A DNA stretch of 64,000 nucleotides from CAWCUK01 sp963798775 (GTDB lineage Bacteria; Bacteroidota; Ignavibacteria; Ignavibacteriales; Ignavibacteriaceae): the NCBI GenBank assembly GCA_963798775.1, contig CAWCUK010000001.1:1364001-1428000 (forward strand), in the 5' to 3' direction. Under the pieces are notes generated by a model. It was not told where the DNA came from. It saw nothing but the letters and a program-made list of their open reading frames with translations, and searched no databases. The position numbers and the translations under genes are program-made. Positions 26,005 to 34,574 of the stretch are shown here, piece after piece (the first letter of the stretch is position 1; every line of letters begins with the position of its first letter).

Positions 26005-26074
26005 TATGAATTGACAAATATAATTAAATTACTTTCTATTAAAAAGTTACATAATAAACCTAAGAGACTAGAAT

Positions 26075-27046
26075 ATGATAGTAGTAACAGGCGGTGCCGG
26101 TTTTATAGGAAGCGCTATTATTTGGCGGTTAAATTCTCTCGGCAAAAATAATATTATTATTGTAGATGAACTTGGTAATGAAGAAAAATGGAAAAATTTA
26201 GTCGGATTAAATTTCAGCGATTTTATTCATAAAGATGATTTTATTCAGCAAATTAATACTAAGATTTCTGTAAATATTAAAGCCATAATCCATATGGGGG
26301 CTAATTCTTCAACTACCGAAAAAGATGCCGACCATCTTTTAAGAAATAATTATGAGTACACAAAGGCGCTCGCAAATTATTCTTTTCAAAATAAAATAAG
26401 ATTTATTTACGCTTCTTCAGCGGCTACTTACGGAGACGGTAAGCTAGGTTTTAAAGATGATAATTCTCTTCCACAGCAGCTTCGGCCTTTGAACATGTAC
26501 GGTTATTCAAAAAATCTTTTTGATATTTGGGCAAATAAACAAGGTGTTTTAGACAATATTGCCGGAATAAAATTTTTTAATGTTTACGGCCCGAACGAAT
26601 ACCACAAAAATGATATGAGAAGCGTTGTAAACAAAGCTTTTGAACAGATTAGAGATACAGGAAAAGTAAATCTTTTTAAATCCAGAAATCCTTTATATAA
26701 AGACGGTGAACAAATGAGAGATTTTGTTTATGTAAAAGATGCCGTTGATATGACGCTGTTCTTTTTGGAAAACCCTAACATTAATGGTTTATTTAATGTA
26801 GGCAGCGGTAAGGCAAGGACATGGAACGATTTGGTGAATGCCATTTTTTCGGCTTTAAATAAACCTATTAATATAGATTATGTCGATCTTCCGGATCATC
26901 TGGCGGAAAAATATCAGTATTTTACTGAAGCAGATTTATCGAAAATAAAAAAAGCCGGCTATACCGGACCTCAATTTTCGTTAGAGGATGGTGTTGCCGA
27001 CTATGTAAAAAATTATTTATTAAAAGATAAATATCTTGGCTATTAA
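26075..27046 (+). CDS. hldD: ADP-L-glycero-D-manno-heptose 6-epimerase (HldD/RfaD)
   Basis: Short-chain dehydrogenase-like epimerase making the heptose precursor of the LPS inner core, implying an outer membrane with heptose-containing LPS. The 323 residues begin with the NAD(P) loop VTGGAGFIGSAII. The catalytic tyrosine and lysine are in NMYGYSKNLFD, with KFFNVYGPNEYHKNDMRS and KDGEQMRDFVYVKDAV as RfaD signatures. It diverges from metH. Confidence 0.93.
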   Translation: MIVVTGGAGFIGSAIIWRLNSLGKNNIIIVDELGNEEKWKNLVGLNFSDFIHKDDFIQQINTKISVNIKAIIHMGANSSTTEKDADHLLRNNYEYTKALANYSFQNKIRFIYASSAATYGDGKLGFKDDNSLPQQLRPLNMYGYSKNLFDIWANKQGVLDNIAGIKFFNVYGPNEYHKNDMRSVVNKAFEQIRDTGKVNLFKSRNPLYKDGEQMRDFVYVKDAVDMTLFFLENPNINGLFNVGSGKARTWNDLVNAIFSALNKPINIDYVDLPDHLAEKYQYFTEADLSKIKKAGYTGPQFSLEDGVADYVKNYLLKDKYLGY

Positions 27047-27050
27047 ATGA

Positions 27051-27073
27051 GAGGCTCCTTAATAAGGAGCTTC
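27051..27073. other. Hairpin between hldD and the convergent acidic-protein gene
   Basis: GAGGCTCCTT (27051-27060) pairs with AAGGAGCTTC (27064-27073) with one G-T pair. It overlaps the stop of the acidic gene and lies 5 bases after the hldD stop. T-tracts are weak on both strands, so it may be a bidirectional but inefficient terminator. Confidence 0.4.
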
Positions 27074-27409
27074 ATCTTCAAATAAATCATCATCTTCGTC
27101 TTCATCGTCAAAGTCAAAATCTTCTTCATAAAAATCTTCTTCATCCGGCTCATCTTCAACCACTTCGTCTTCTTCAAAATCATCGTCTTCACTTTCTTCA
27201 TCGTCATCATCAAAATCATATGAAAAAGAATCATCGTCGTCGTCGTCTTCTTCTTCAGCACTAAAATCATCATCATCTTTTGAACTTTTACGCGGGCTAA
27301 GACAAATATTTACTTGTTGTTCTTCTTCCAATGAGAGTATATCATCTTCTTTTAACAATTCGTCTGTCGTTTGTAAAGCTTCTTCCGAAACCTTAATTAT
27401 TACTGTCAT
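27059..27409 (-). CDS. Extremely acidic low-complexity protein
   Basis: A 116-residue protein with a fairly ordinary first 40 residues (TVIIKVSEEALQTTDELLKE...VNICLSPRK). The rest is almost only Asp and Glu with spaced Phe/Tyr (SFSYDFDDDD, EEDFDFDDED). A clear ribosome binding site (TAGGAGAC) precedes the ATG, which argues for a real gene even though such repeats give open frames easily. I do not recognise a family. Acidic tails of this kind occur in histone-binding, DNA-mimic and RNA-polymerase-associated proteins such as RpoE (delta), but no such role can be claimed here. Confidence 0.6.
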   Translation of the reverse strand: MTVIIKVSEEALQTTDELLKEDDILSLEEEQQVNICLSPRKSSKDDDDFSAEEEDDDDDDSFSYDFDDDDEESEDDDFEEDEVVEDEPDEEDFYEEDFDFDDEDEDDDLFEDEAPY

Positions 27410-27633
27410 TATTATAAGTCTCCTATTAATATAAAAGGTATTTGAGATAATTCTTTGTGAATTATATGGGGAATAATTTTATAAAAATTATAATGCCTAA
27501 TATTTCTAAAAATTTTTAAAGAGCAAAATGTTTTTTAATTTTATAGTAAAGATAAATTTGAGATTCTGCCTTTGTTACCGCAAAAGTTAAATTAGAAGAA
27601 TAAAACTGTCAACATAAAAATGGAATTACTTTT

Positions 27634-28098
27634 ATGAAATTAGCCACGTTGTGCTATGTGATAGATAAAGAAAAGAACCAAACTCTTATGCTGCATCGCA
27701 TAAAGAAGAAGAATGATATTCATGAAGGAAAATGGAACGGTTTGGGAGGAAAATTTGAGCTGAGCGAAACTCCTGAAGAATGCGCAATTAGAGAAGTAAA
27801 AGAAGAGTCGGGACTTACAATTATTGATCCTAAAATACATGGATTTATCTCCTTCCCGCTTTTTGACGGGGTTGATGATTGGTATGTTTTTGTTTTAACC
27901 TCGGAAGAATTTTCAGGAGAATTAATTGATTCGGCCGAAGGAAAACTTAAATGGATAGATAACGATAAAGTAACTTCTCTAAATCTTTGGGAAGGTGATA
28001 AAATATTTCTGCAATGGCTTTATCAAGAAAAATTTTTCAGCGCTAAATTTGAATATAAAAAAGGAAAACTTGTCGGTCACTCCGTTAAATTCTATTAA
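27634..28098 (+). CDS. Nudix hydrolase, 8-oxo-dGTP diphosphatase-like
   Basis: A 154-residue single-domain Nudix protein. The complete Nudix box GKFELSETPEECAIREVKEESGL (given by its ends: G at GKFEL, REVKEESGL) is preceded by KWNGLGG. The start MKLATLCYVIDKEKNQTLML and the flanking KWNGLGGKFE are closest to MutX/MTH1-type enzymes that cleanse oxidised nucleotides. No RNA or membrane link is visible. It stands alone after a 224-base gap from the acidic-protein gene, which is divergent. Confidence 0.85.
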   Translation: MKLATLCYVIDKEKNQTLMLHRIKKKNDIHEGKWNGLGGKFELSETPEECAIREVKEESGLTIIDPKIHGFISFPLFDGVDDWYVFVLTSEEFSGELIDSAEGKLKWIDNDKVTSLNLWEGDKIFLQWLYQEKFFSAKFEYKKGKLVGHSVKFY

Positions 28099-28173
28099 AT
28101 TAACGTGTTTTTATATACATTAAATTAGAACAACTTTTTTATTTTTCATGTAAAACTTACGGAGATCGGTAGA

Positions 28174-28551
28174 ATGAAAATACGTTATTTGCTTACTTTT
28201 AGCGCGGTTGTTTATCTCTTGTTCGGATTAGCTTCTTTATTTCTTCCACAAGAAGTATTCTCTCTCTACGGAATGTTATTAGATCAGGTAAGCGTATTCT
28301 TTGCTCAAATTTCCGGTGCCGCCTTTGTTAGTTTTGCTTTATTAAACTGGAATTTCAGAATTCTTATTGATCCGGTAAAAATTAAACCCATAATAGCGGC
28401 TAACTTTACCTTTAATTTCGTCACGTTTATAGCTATTCTAAAAATAACTACTGCCGGCGTTATGAATTGGCTCGGCTGGTTTTCTTTCAGCCTCCATTTA
28501 ATATTAACATTTGCATTTGCGTATTTTATCTTGTTAAATAAAAGTGAATAG
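28174..28551 (+). CDS. Small four-helix membrane protein, hypothetical
   Basis: A 125-residue protein with four hydrophobic segments (about 5-24, 40-58, 70-90, 98-120). The first loop has SLFLPQEVFSLYG, a pattern seen in small DUF4345-like membrane proteins. GGAG lies about 11 bases before the ATG. The function is unknown. It follows the Nudix gene by 75 bases and converges on the quinone oxidoreductase gene. Confidence 0.65.
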   Translation: MKIRYLLTFSAVVYLLFGLASLFLPQEVFSLYGMLLDQVSVFFAQISGAAFVSFALLNWNFRILIDPVKIKPIIAANFTFNFVTFIAILKITTAGVMNWLGWFSFSLHLILTFAFAYFILLNKSE

Positions 28552-28570
28552 TAAAATAATAAATTATATT

Positions 28571-29559
28571 TTATTCAATACGTAAAATTAATTTTCCGGT
28601 GTTTTTGTTTGCTTCCATAAATTTATGCGCTTCCGCCGCATCTTTCCAGTTAAAAATTTTATCAACAACAGGTTTTAATTTTCCCGATTCAAATTTATCC
28701 AAAGCAAAACGGCTAAATTTTTGTGTCAAGTTTATTTGATATTTCAAATCTCTAGCACGTAATGTTGAACCTTTTACAGTCAACCATTTAGTTAATATTT
28801 TTCGTAAATCCGCTTCATCCGCTTTTGTTCCGCCAAGTGTGGCTAAAATGATCAATCTACCTTCTTTTTTAAACAAGTAAGATTTTTACCAAAATAAGGA
28901 CCGGCTATAAAATCAAGAATTAAATCAACTCCTTCTCCGTCTGTAAAAGCTAATACTTCCTCGTCAAAAGCAACTGTTTTATAATCAATAGTTTTTTCGG
29001 CTCCCAGACTCTTACAAATATCATGTTTTTCCTTTGAGGAAGTAATAATTACTTTGGCCTTTAATTCATGTGAAATTTGAATTGCCGCTGTTCCTACACC
29101 GCTGCCTCCGGCATGAATTAATACAGATTCACCTTCTTTAAGTTCACCGAGTAAAATTAAGGCTTGGAACGCGGTAAGAAAAACTTCGGGAATTGCCGCT
29201 GCTTCGGTAAAATTTAAATTCGTTGGAATAGCCATTGCCATATCTTCATTTATTACGGCAAATTCTGCATAACCGCCGCCGGGAATTAAGCCGAAAACTC
29301 TTTCTCCTTTTTCCCATTTACCGGATTTTGATTCAGAAACTACACCAGCTATTTCCAATCCTAAAATTTTGCTTGCGCCTTTCGGAGGAGGATATTTTCC
29401 CTGCCGCTGGAGAATATCCGCACGATTAAGAGCGGTTGCTTTAACTTCTACTAAAATCTCATTTTCTTTTGGTGTTGGTTTATTAACACGACCAATTTTT
29501 AAATTTTCTGCCGGGCCCGGTTCATCAAAAACTACTGCGTTCATTTTTGTATTATTCAT
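28571..29559 (-). CDS. NADPH:quinone oxidoreductase (zeta-crystallin-like), frame-disrupted
   Basis: Zinc-free medium-chain dehydrogenase of the Qor/TP53I3-like group, about 329 residues when joined. The first frame (29559 to 28852) holds PAENLKIGRV, ALNRADILQRQGKYPPPKGAS and the NADPH loop HAGGSGVGTAAIQI, and reaches DFIAGPYFGKNL. It then ends as TCLKKKVD and stop. The second frame continues KKEGRLIILATLGG through DAAEAHKFMEANKNTGKLILRI. The junction is the run of six A (T6 at 28865-28870 on the plus strand), where a seventh A restores the frame. The zero-frame codons read TTA AAA AAG, that is A AAA AAG, a known -1 slippery heptamer in correct phase. An assembly deletion is the simpler explanation. 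Confidence 0.85.
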
Positions 29560-29605
29560 TATACTTCTTTTAATTATTAATTAAATTATATTTTCTGCAA
29601 AAACA

Positions 29606-30295
29606 ATGAACGATAAAACATTTGCCGATAAGGCCATAAACTTTTATTTAAATTTAAATAGACCGGAAGATTTACCTCCCAAAATAAGTGCAATGAATCC
29701 TTATGAAAAAGACGAAGTTAGAATAATTATTACTAAATTTTTTAAGAAATTTTTCAATGACAAAAAAGAACGAACTTTTATTGTGGGAATTAATCCAGGC
29801 CGATTCGGCGGCGGTATAACCGGAATTTCTTTTACTGATCCGTCCGCTCTTCAGAATGAATGCGGAATTGAAAATTATATGCCTAAAAAAATGGAATTAT
29901 CCAGCAGATTTATTTATAATTCAATTAATCTTTTTAACGGCGTAAAAAATTTTTATAACAATTTCTTTATTACAGCATTATATCCGCTTGCTCTTATTAA
30001 AAACGGAAAAAACTACAATTATTATGATGAAAAAAAGTTATTTCTAAATTTAAAGCCGATGATAATTCAATCGATGAAAAAACAAATTCTTTTCGGCGCG
30101 AATAAAAAATGCGCTATCTGCTTGGGAAGAAAAAATTATAAATATTTTTCGGAAATAAACGAAGAGGAAAATTTATTTAAAAGAATTTTAGTTTTAGATC
30201 ATCCCAGGTATATAATGCAATATAAAAGCAAACAAATAAATGATTATCTTCATAATTATAATGAAACTTTTAAAATAGCTTTAAATGGATTGTAA
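29606..30295 (+). CDS. SMUG2-like uracil-DNA glycosylase (DUF4918)
   Basis: A 229-residue protein of the uracil-DNA glycosylase superfamily. The uracil-binding loop is VGINPGRFGGGITGISF (about 66-82), matching the GMNPGPFG-like motif of SMUG1, with an acidic FTDP following. The C-terminal DNA-binding motif is LDHPRYIMQY. Basic and AT-rich throughout. It should excise uracil or similar bases from DNA in base-excision repair. It diverges from the oxidoreductase gene and converges on the alpha/beta hydrolase, with which its end overlaps by 15 bases. Confidence 0.75.
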   Translation: MNDKTFADKAINFYLNLNRPEDLPPKISAMNPYEKDEVRIIITKFFKKFFNDKKERTFIVGINPGRFGGGITGISFTDPSALQNECGIENYMPKKMELSSRFIYNSINLFNGVKNFYNNFFITALYPLALIKNGKNYNYYDEKKLFLNLKPMIIQSMKKQILFGANKKCAICLGRKNYKYFSEINEEENLFKRILVLDHPRYIMQYKSKQINDYLHNYNETFKIALNGL

Positions 30296-31069
30296 AAATT
30301 TTTCCACGGCTTGATTGAAAAATACGGGATTTTCAATAGGACTCATATGCCCTGCTTTCGGAATAACAACATGTGTCGCGTTCGGTATTTTCTTCGCGAA
30401 ACTTTCCATTAAAAAAGGAGGAGTTAAACTGTCTTTGTCTCCACCTAAAACTAAAACCGGAACTTTAATTTTAGGAAGATAAGCAGAAACATCTGTTCTT
30501 GTTGCCATCCCAAGTAAGCAGCCTTTTATTCCAACAGGATTTTGCATTTCCGAATTTTTTACAATTTCTTCATATTCTTTGCCCATTCGTTTAATTGAAC
30601 TTTCAGCGAAAGTATTTTTAATAAAAGGTTTAATAAAACCGCTTAAGCCTTCGGTATCAATTTTTTTAATTCCCGCGGCTCTTTTTAATTTGCCTTCATC
30701 AGTATCGGCATCAGGTTTGGTATCACAAAAAATTAATGCGCCTATTTTGTTTCCAAATTTTTCGGCTGCTCTAAATAAAATATATCCGCCCATGGAAAGT
30801 CCGCAAATTACTGGCTTCTCTAACTCTAATTCATCAATTAAATTTTCAAGATCATCAACAAAATGTTCCATTGTAAATTGGCCGTTTTCTGTTTTTGAAT
30901 TTCCTATTCCTCTTATATCATAAGCAACACAATAATATGCCGAACTAAAAAAGCTGATTTGCTTGTTCCACATTGTGTGATCGTAAGGAAAACCATGAAT
31001 AAAAATGATGGTTTTGTGTTTAGAGTCACCCAAAGAATAATACGCAATTTTGTTATTTAAGTAATTCAT
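30281..31069 (-). CDS. Alpha/beta hydrolase
   Basis: About 262 residues. The oxyanion region FIHGFPYDHTMW, nucleophile elbow ICGLSMGGY (Ser), acid in VLGGDKDSLTPP and histidine in PKAGHMSPIENP form a complete catalytic set. The substrate is unknown; it resembles 3-oxoadipate enol-lactonase-like and general esterases. The ATG at 31069 is chosen over the upstream start at 31126, because the longer form would run into the divergent DUF3078 gene and the family begins near NKIAYYSLG. Confidence 0.85.
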   Translation of the reverse strand: MNYLNNKIAYYSLGDSKHKTIIFIHGFPYDHTMWNKQISFFSSAYYCVAYDIRGIGNSKTENGQFTMEHFVDDLENLIDELELEKPVICGLSMGGYILFRAAEKFGNKIGALIFCDTKPDADTDEGKLKRAAGIKKIDTEGLSGFIKPFIKNTFAESSIKRMGKEYEEIVKNSEMQNPVGIKGCLLGMATRTDVSAYLPKIKVPVLVLGGDKDSLTPPFLMESFAKKIPNATHVVIPKAGHMSPIENPVFFNQAVEKFLQSI

Positions 31070-31108
31070 TCTTATACTTTTAACTACTAATAATAAAAGG
31101 AACTTATA

Positions 31109-31969
31109 ATGATTAAATTTAAACAATTTTTATTTCTGTTGGTGTTATTTCCTGCAATTGTTTTTGCTCAAGATAATAAAGCAGAAAAAGATTCAATTAA
31201 TTTATACGAATGGACACCGGCTGCTGTTGTGGGTATAAACCTGAGTCAGCTGGCTTTAAGCAATTGGAGCCAGGGCGGGGATAATGCTTTAACTTGGACT
31301 TTCGTCGGGACCGGAGGATTAAGATATTACACAACGGCGTGGCGTTTCAGAAACAACTTAAAAATTACATACGGACGAACAAAACTCGGCGGTTCTGATT
31401 TTAGAACCAATGATAACGAATTTTATTTGGAAAGTGTTATTTCAAAAACAATTGATTGGCCGCTTGATCCTTATTTCAGCAACACTATTAGAACCACTGT
31501 GGCAAAAGGTTATAATTATGATGTCGATCCTCCGGTAGAAACGGCAAACTTTTTTGACCCCGGTTATGTTACGCAAAGTTTAGGAATGATGTATGAACAC
31601 AGCAAAACATTTAATACACGTTTGGGTGTCGCGATTCAAGAAGTTTTTACAAATAAGCATACACAGTATTCAGATGACACAACTACCGCCGAAATTGAAA
31701 AATTTAAATTTGAAACCGGTGTGGAATCTGTAACTAACGCCGAGTTTACACTAGCTAAAAATTTATTGGCAAAAAGTACTTTACGCTTATTCAGCAGATT
31801 CGAAAGTATGGATGTCTGGGACGTAAGATGGGATAATACTATTGCCGCAAAAATAAACGATTTTTTAAATGTAAATCTTAGCGTGCTGCTTATTTATGAA
31901 AAACAACAGAGCTTAAAAACACAGGTAAAAGAATCGCTGCAGTTAGGTTTTGTTTATACGCTTCTATAA
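31109..31969 (+). CDS. DUF3078 protein (outer-membrane barrel-like), copy 1
   Basis: A 286-residue protein with signal peptide (FLFLLVLFPAIVFAQ). The DUF3078 signature is NLSQLALSNWSQGGDNALTW, followed by alternating aromatic/polar strands and an end LLIYEKQQSLKTQVKESLQL. The strand pattern and the C-terminal hydrophobic residue suggest an outer-membrane or periplasmic beta structure. The function is unknown; the family is common in Bacteroidetes. It is followed by a terminator and then by a paralogue with the same architecture. Confidence 0.85.
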   Translation: MIKFKQFLFLLVLFPAIVFAQDNKAEKDSINLYEWTPAAVVGINLSQLALSNWSQGGDNALTWTFVGTGGLRYYTTAWRFRNNLKITYGRTKLGGSDFRTNDNEFYLESVISKTIDWPLDPYFSNTIRTTVAKGYNYDVDPPVETANFFDPGYVTQSLGMMYEHSKTFNTRLGVAIQEVFTNKHTQYSDDTTTAEIEKFKFETGVESVTNAEFTLAKNLLAKSTLRLFSRFESMDVWDVRWDNTIAAKINDFLNVNLSVLLIYEKQQSLKTQVKESLQLGFVYTLL

Positions 31970-31983
31970 AAATATTTTCAAAA

Positions 31984-32020
31984 AAAAGCGGAAGATGAAT
32001 AATTTTCCGCTTTAACTTTA
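31984..32020 (+). terminator. Intrinsic terminator after DUF3078 copy 1
   Basis: AAAGCGGAA (31985-31993) pairs with TTCCGCTTT (32005-32013) followed by an imperfect T-rich stretch (AACTTTA), 15 bases after the stop codon. Confidence 0.6.
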
Positions 32021-32130
32021 TAATTATTTATTTCCCCAAATTTTAAAGAAATAAAATTTACAATTGTTTCTATCTTTTTTAATGATGTTTTATTTTTGCA
32101 AGAATACTTTTATAAAATCTTTCTGAGAAA

Positions 32131-32997
32131 ATGAAACGCATATTATTTGTAACAATTATTTCAATTATTTTTATTTCAACAAACCTTTTCCCCAAAAATA
32201 ATCCTAAAGAAAAAGAAGATTCACTATTAATAAATCTTTGGGTTCCAACTGCCGCCGCCGGAGCAAATGTAAGCCAGCTTTCTTTAACCAACTGGTCGCA
32301 AGGCGGTGATAATAGTATAACTTGGACTTTAATCGGTAATTTGGGATTAAAATATTTAACGGATAATTGGCATTTTAGAAATCATTTAAAGGCCGCTTAC
32401 GGTAGGACAAAAATAGGCGGAGAAAATTTTAGAACTAACGAAAATGAACTGTATTTTGAAAGTGTTCTTTCCCGTAAAGTTGGCTGGGCGGTTGATCCTT
32501 TTCTTAGCAATACGGTAAGAACTTCCATTACCAAAGGTTTTAATTATAAAAAAAAGCCGCCTGTGGAAACCGTTGATTTTTTTGATCCGGGGTATATTTC
32601 ACAAAGTATTGGATTTACTTATGATAAATTAATTGGATTTAAGACTCGTTTGGGCTTTGCTGTGCAAGAAACCTTCACCAATGAACATAGAGAATATACA
32701 GATGATACTTCAACTACATATATGGATGCATTTAAATTTGAGACAGGATTAGAATCGGTAAGCAACGCGGAATTAAAAATAGATGACAACATTCTGCTAA
32801 AGTCTAACTTGCGGCTTTTTACCAGGTACGAAAGTCTTGATGTTTGGGATGTAAGATGGGATAACGCATTAATTGCAAAGGTTAGTGATTATATAAATGT
32901 TAATCTTTCTGTTCTGATGATTTACGAAAAAAAACAATCTCTTAAAACTCAGCTAAAACAAGCTCTTCAGCTTGGTTTAACTTATACTATTATTTAG
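32131..32997 (+). CDS. DUF3078 protein, copy 2
   Basis: A 288-residue paralogue of the preceding gene. It has the same signal peptide type (FVTIISIIFISTNLFP), the NVSQLSLTNWSQGGDNSITW signature and the same end (YEKKQSLKTQLKQALQL). Most columns between the two are identical or similar, showing a tandem duplication that has diverged. A separate terminator precedes it, so the two copies can be transcribed independently. The function is unknown. Confidence 0.85.
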   Translation: MKRILFVTIISIIFISTNLFPKNNPKEKEDSLLINLWVPTAAAGANVSQLSLTNWSQGGDNSITWTLIGNLGLKYLTDNWHFRNHLKAAYGRTKIGGENFRTNENELYFESVLSRKVGWAVDPFLSNTVRTSITKGFNYKKKPPVETVDFFDPGYISQSIGFTYDKLIGFKTRLGFAVQETFTNEHREYTDDTSTTYMDAFKFETGLESVSNAELKIDDNILLKSNLRLFTRYESLDVWDVRWDNALIAKVSDYINVNLSVLMIYEKKQSLKTQLKQALQLGLTYTII

Positions 32998-33106
32998 CCG
33001 TGTCAGTTTATTAATCTTTAGAATGATTTTACTTACAATAATACTTCACTCAACTGTTTATATTTGCTGATGAATATTATTGAATCAGAAAAATATTAAG
33101 ATAATA

Positions 33107-34568
33107 ATGAAAATTGCGTTCGTTTCCTCAGAAGCTTTTCCTTATGCAAAAACAGGCGGACTAGCCGATGTTGCGGGAGCTCTTCCAAAAGAATTGGCAA
33201 AACTCGGCTGTGAAGTTAAATTATTCATTCCTAAATATTATATAATTGAAGATGATAAATTTAACATAAAACTTAACCGGCAAATCGGGAAAATTAATGT
33301 TAGAGTAAACGGGCACATAAGATCTGTTTACATTCACCAATCAAAACATGCAGAGTCTAATGTTGAAGTAAATTATATAGACTGCCCGCATTATTTTCAT
33401 AGAGATAGTTTATATACAGACGGCTGTGATGAAGATGAAAGATTTATCCTTTTTAATAAAGCCGTTATAGAAACTCTCCAGAGAATGCAGTGGAAACCGG
33501 ACATCATTCATTGCAACGATTGGCAAACCGGGTTGCTTCCCATTTACTTAAAGGATAATTTCAGCTGGGACAAAATGTTTGATGAAACAGGAACGGTTTT
33601 TACAATTCATAATATCGGCTATCAAGGAAGGTTTAACAAAAAAACTGCAGACCACGCGGAAATAAATCCCGCTTATTTTTTTCCGGCAGGACCAACTGAA
33701 TATTTCGGAGATATTTCCTTTTTAAAAACCGGGATTAATTTTTCCGATATTATAAATACTGTAAGTAAAACCTATGCAAAAGAAATTTTAACTCCGCAAT
33801 ATGGTGAAGGTTTAGAAAACGTTCTTAAGCAGCGTAAAGATGATTTATACGGAATATTAAACGGAATTGATTACTCAAATTGGAATCCATCAACCGATAG
33901 TTTTTTACCACATCATTTTACCTCAAAAGATCTTTCCGGAAAATTAGAAAACAAAAAATATCTTTTGGAACAATTAAAAATTCCATTTAAAAGAAGATAT
34001 TCCATTAATTGCCATGGTGTCTAGAATGGCAATTCAAAAGGGTTTTGATATAATTGCGGAATCAAAAGAAGAACTGATGAAACTTAAGGCACAATGGGTA
34101 ATATTAGGAAACGGGGAAGAAAAATATGAAAATTTATTTAGAGAACTTGCTAAAAAATATCCGGAAAAAGTATCTGTTTATATCGGATTTAATAATGAAC
34201 TTTCGCATTTAATTGAAGCCGCCGCGGATATTTTTCTTATGCCTTCTTTTTATGAACCGTGCGGGCTGAATCAAATTTACAGCTTAAAATACGGCACTGT
34301 GCCGATAGTAAGAAATACGGGAGGTCTTGCTGATACAGTTGTAAATTTTTCCGGCGCTAATGAAGAAGAGGCAACAGGTTTCTGTTTTGATACTTATTCA
34401 AGTAACGAATTAATAAAAACTATTAAACGCGCCATAAAATTTTTCGATACCAAAAACCTTTGGAAGAAAATTCAGCAAAACGGCATGAATAAAAATTTTT
34501 CGTGGGAAAATTCCGCAAGACAATATTTAGATTTATATAAATTAGCCGCGGAAAAAAGGCAAGATTAA
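33107..34568 (+). CDS. glgA: Glycogen synthase (GlgA), frame-disrupted
   Basis: ADP-glucose-dependent alpha-1,4-glucan synthase (GT5), about 486 residues once joined. The first frame has the substrate loop YAKTGGLADVAGALPKEL, the family DxxW motif HCNDWQTGLLP and NTVSKTYAKEIL, and ends as PFKRRYSINCHGV. The next frame carries MVSRMAIQKGFDIIAE, the glucan loop MPSFYEPCGLNQIYSLKYGT and IVRNTGGLADTV. One A too many at AAAA 33989-33992 accounts for the break: with AAA the text reads PFKEDIPLIAMVSRM. The ATG at 33107 is chosen because KIAFVSSEAFP is the family start. Very likely an assembly indel. Confidence 0.88.
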
Positions 34569-34574
34569 ATATTT

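Noticed and set aside
25948..26074. Cobalamin or SAM riboswitch ahead of metH
   Set aside because: The 127 bases between metH and hldD are AT-rich, too short for a cobalamin riboswitch, and hold no recognisable conserved core.
27043..27276. Met/Lys/Thr-rich open frame on the minus strand
   Set aside because: It is another frame of the acidic-protein gene, produced by the repetitive GAT/GAA codons; no ribosome binding site.
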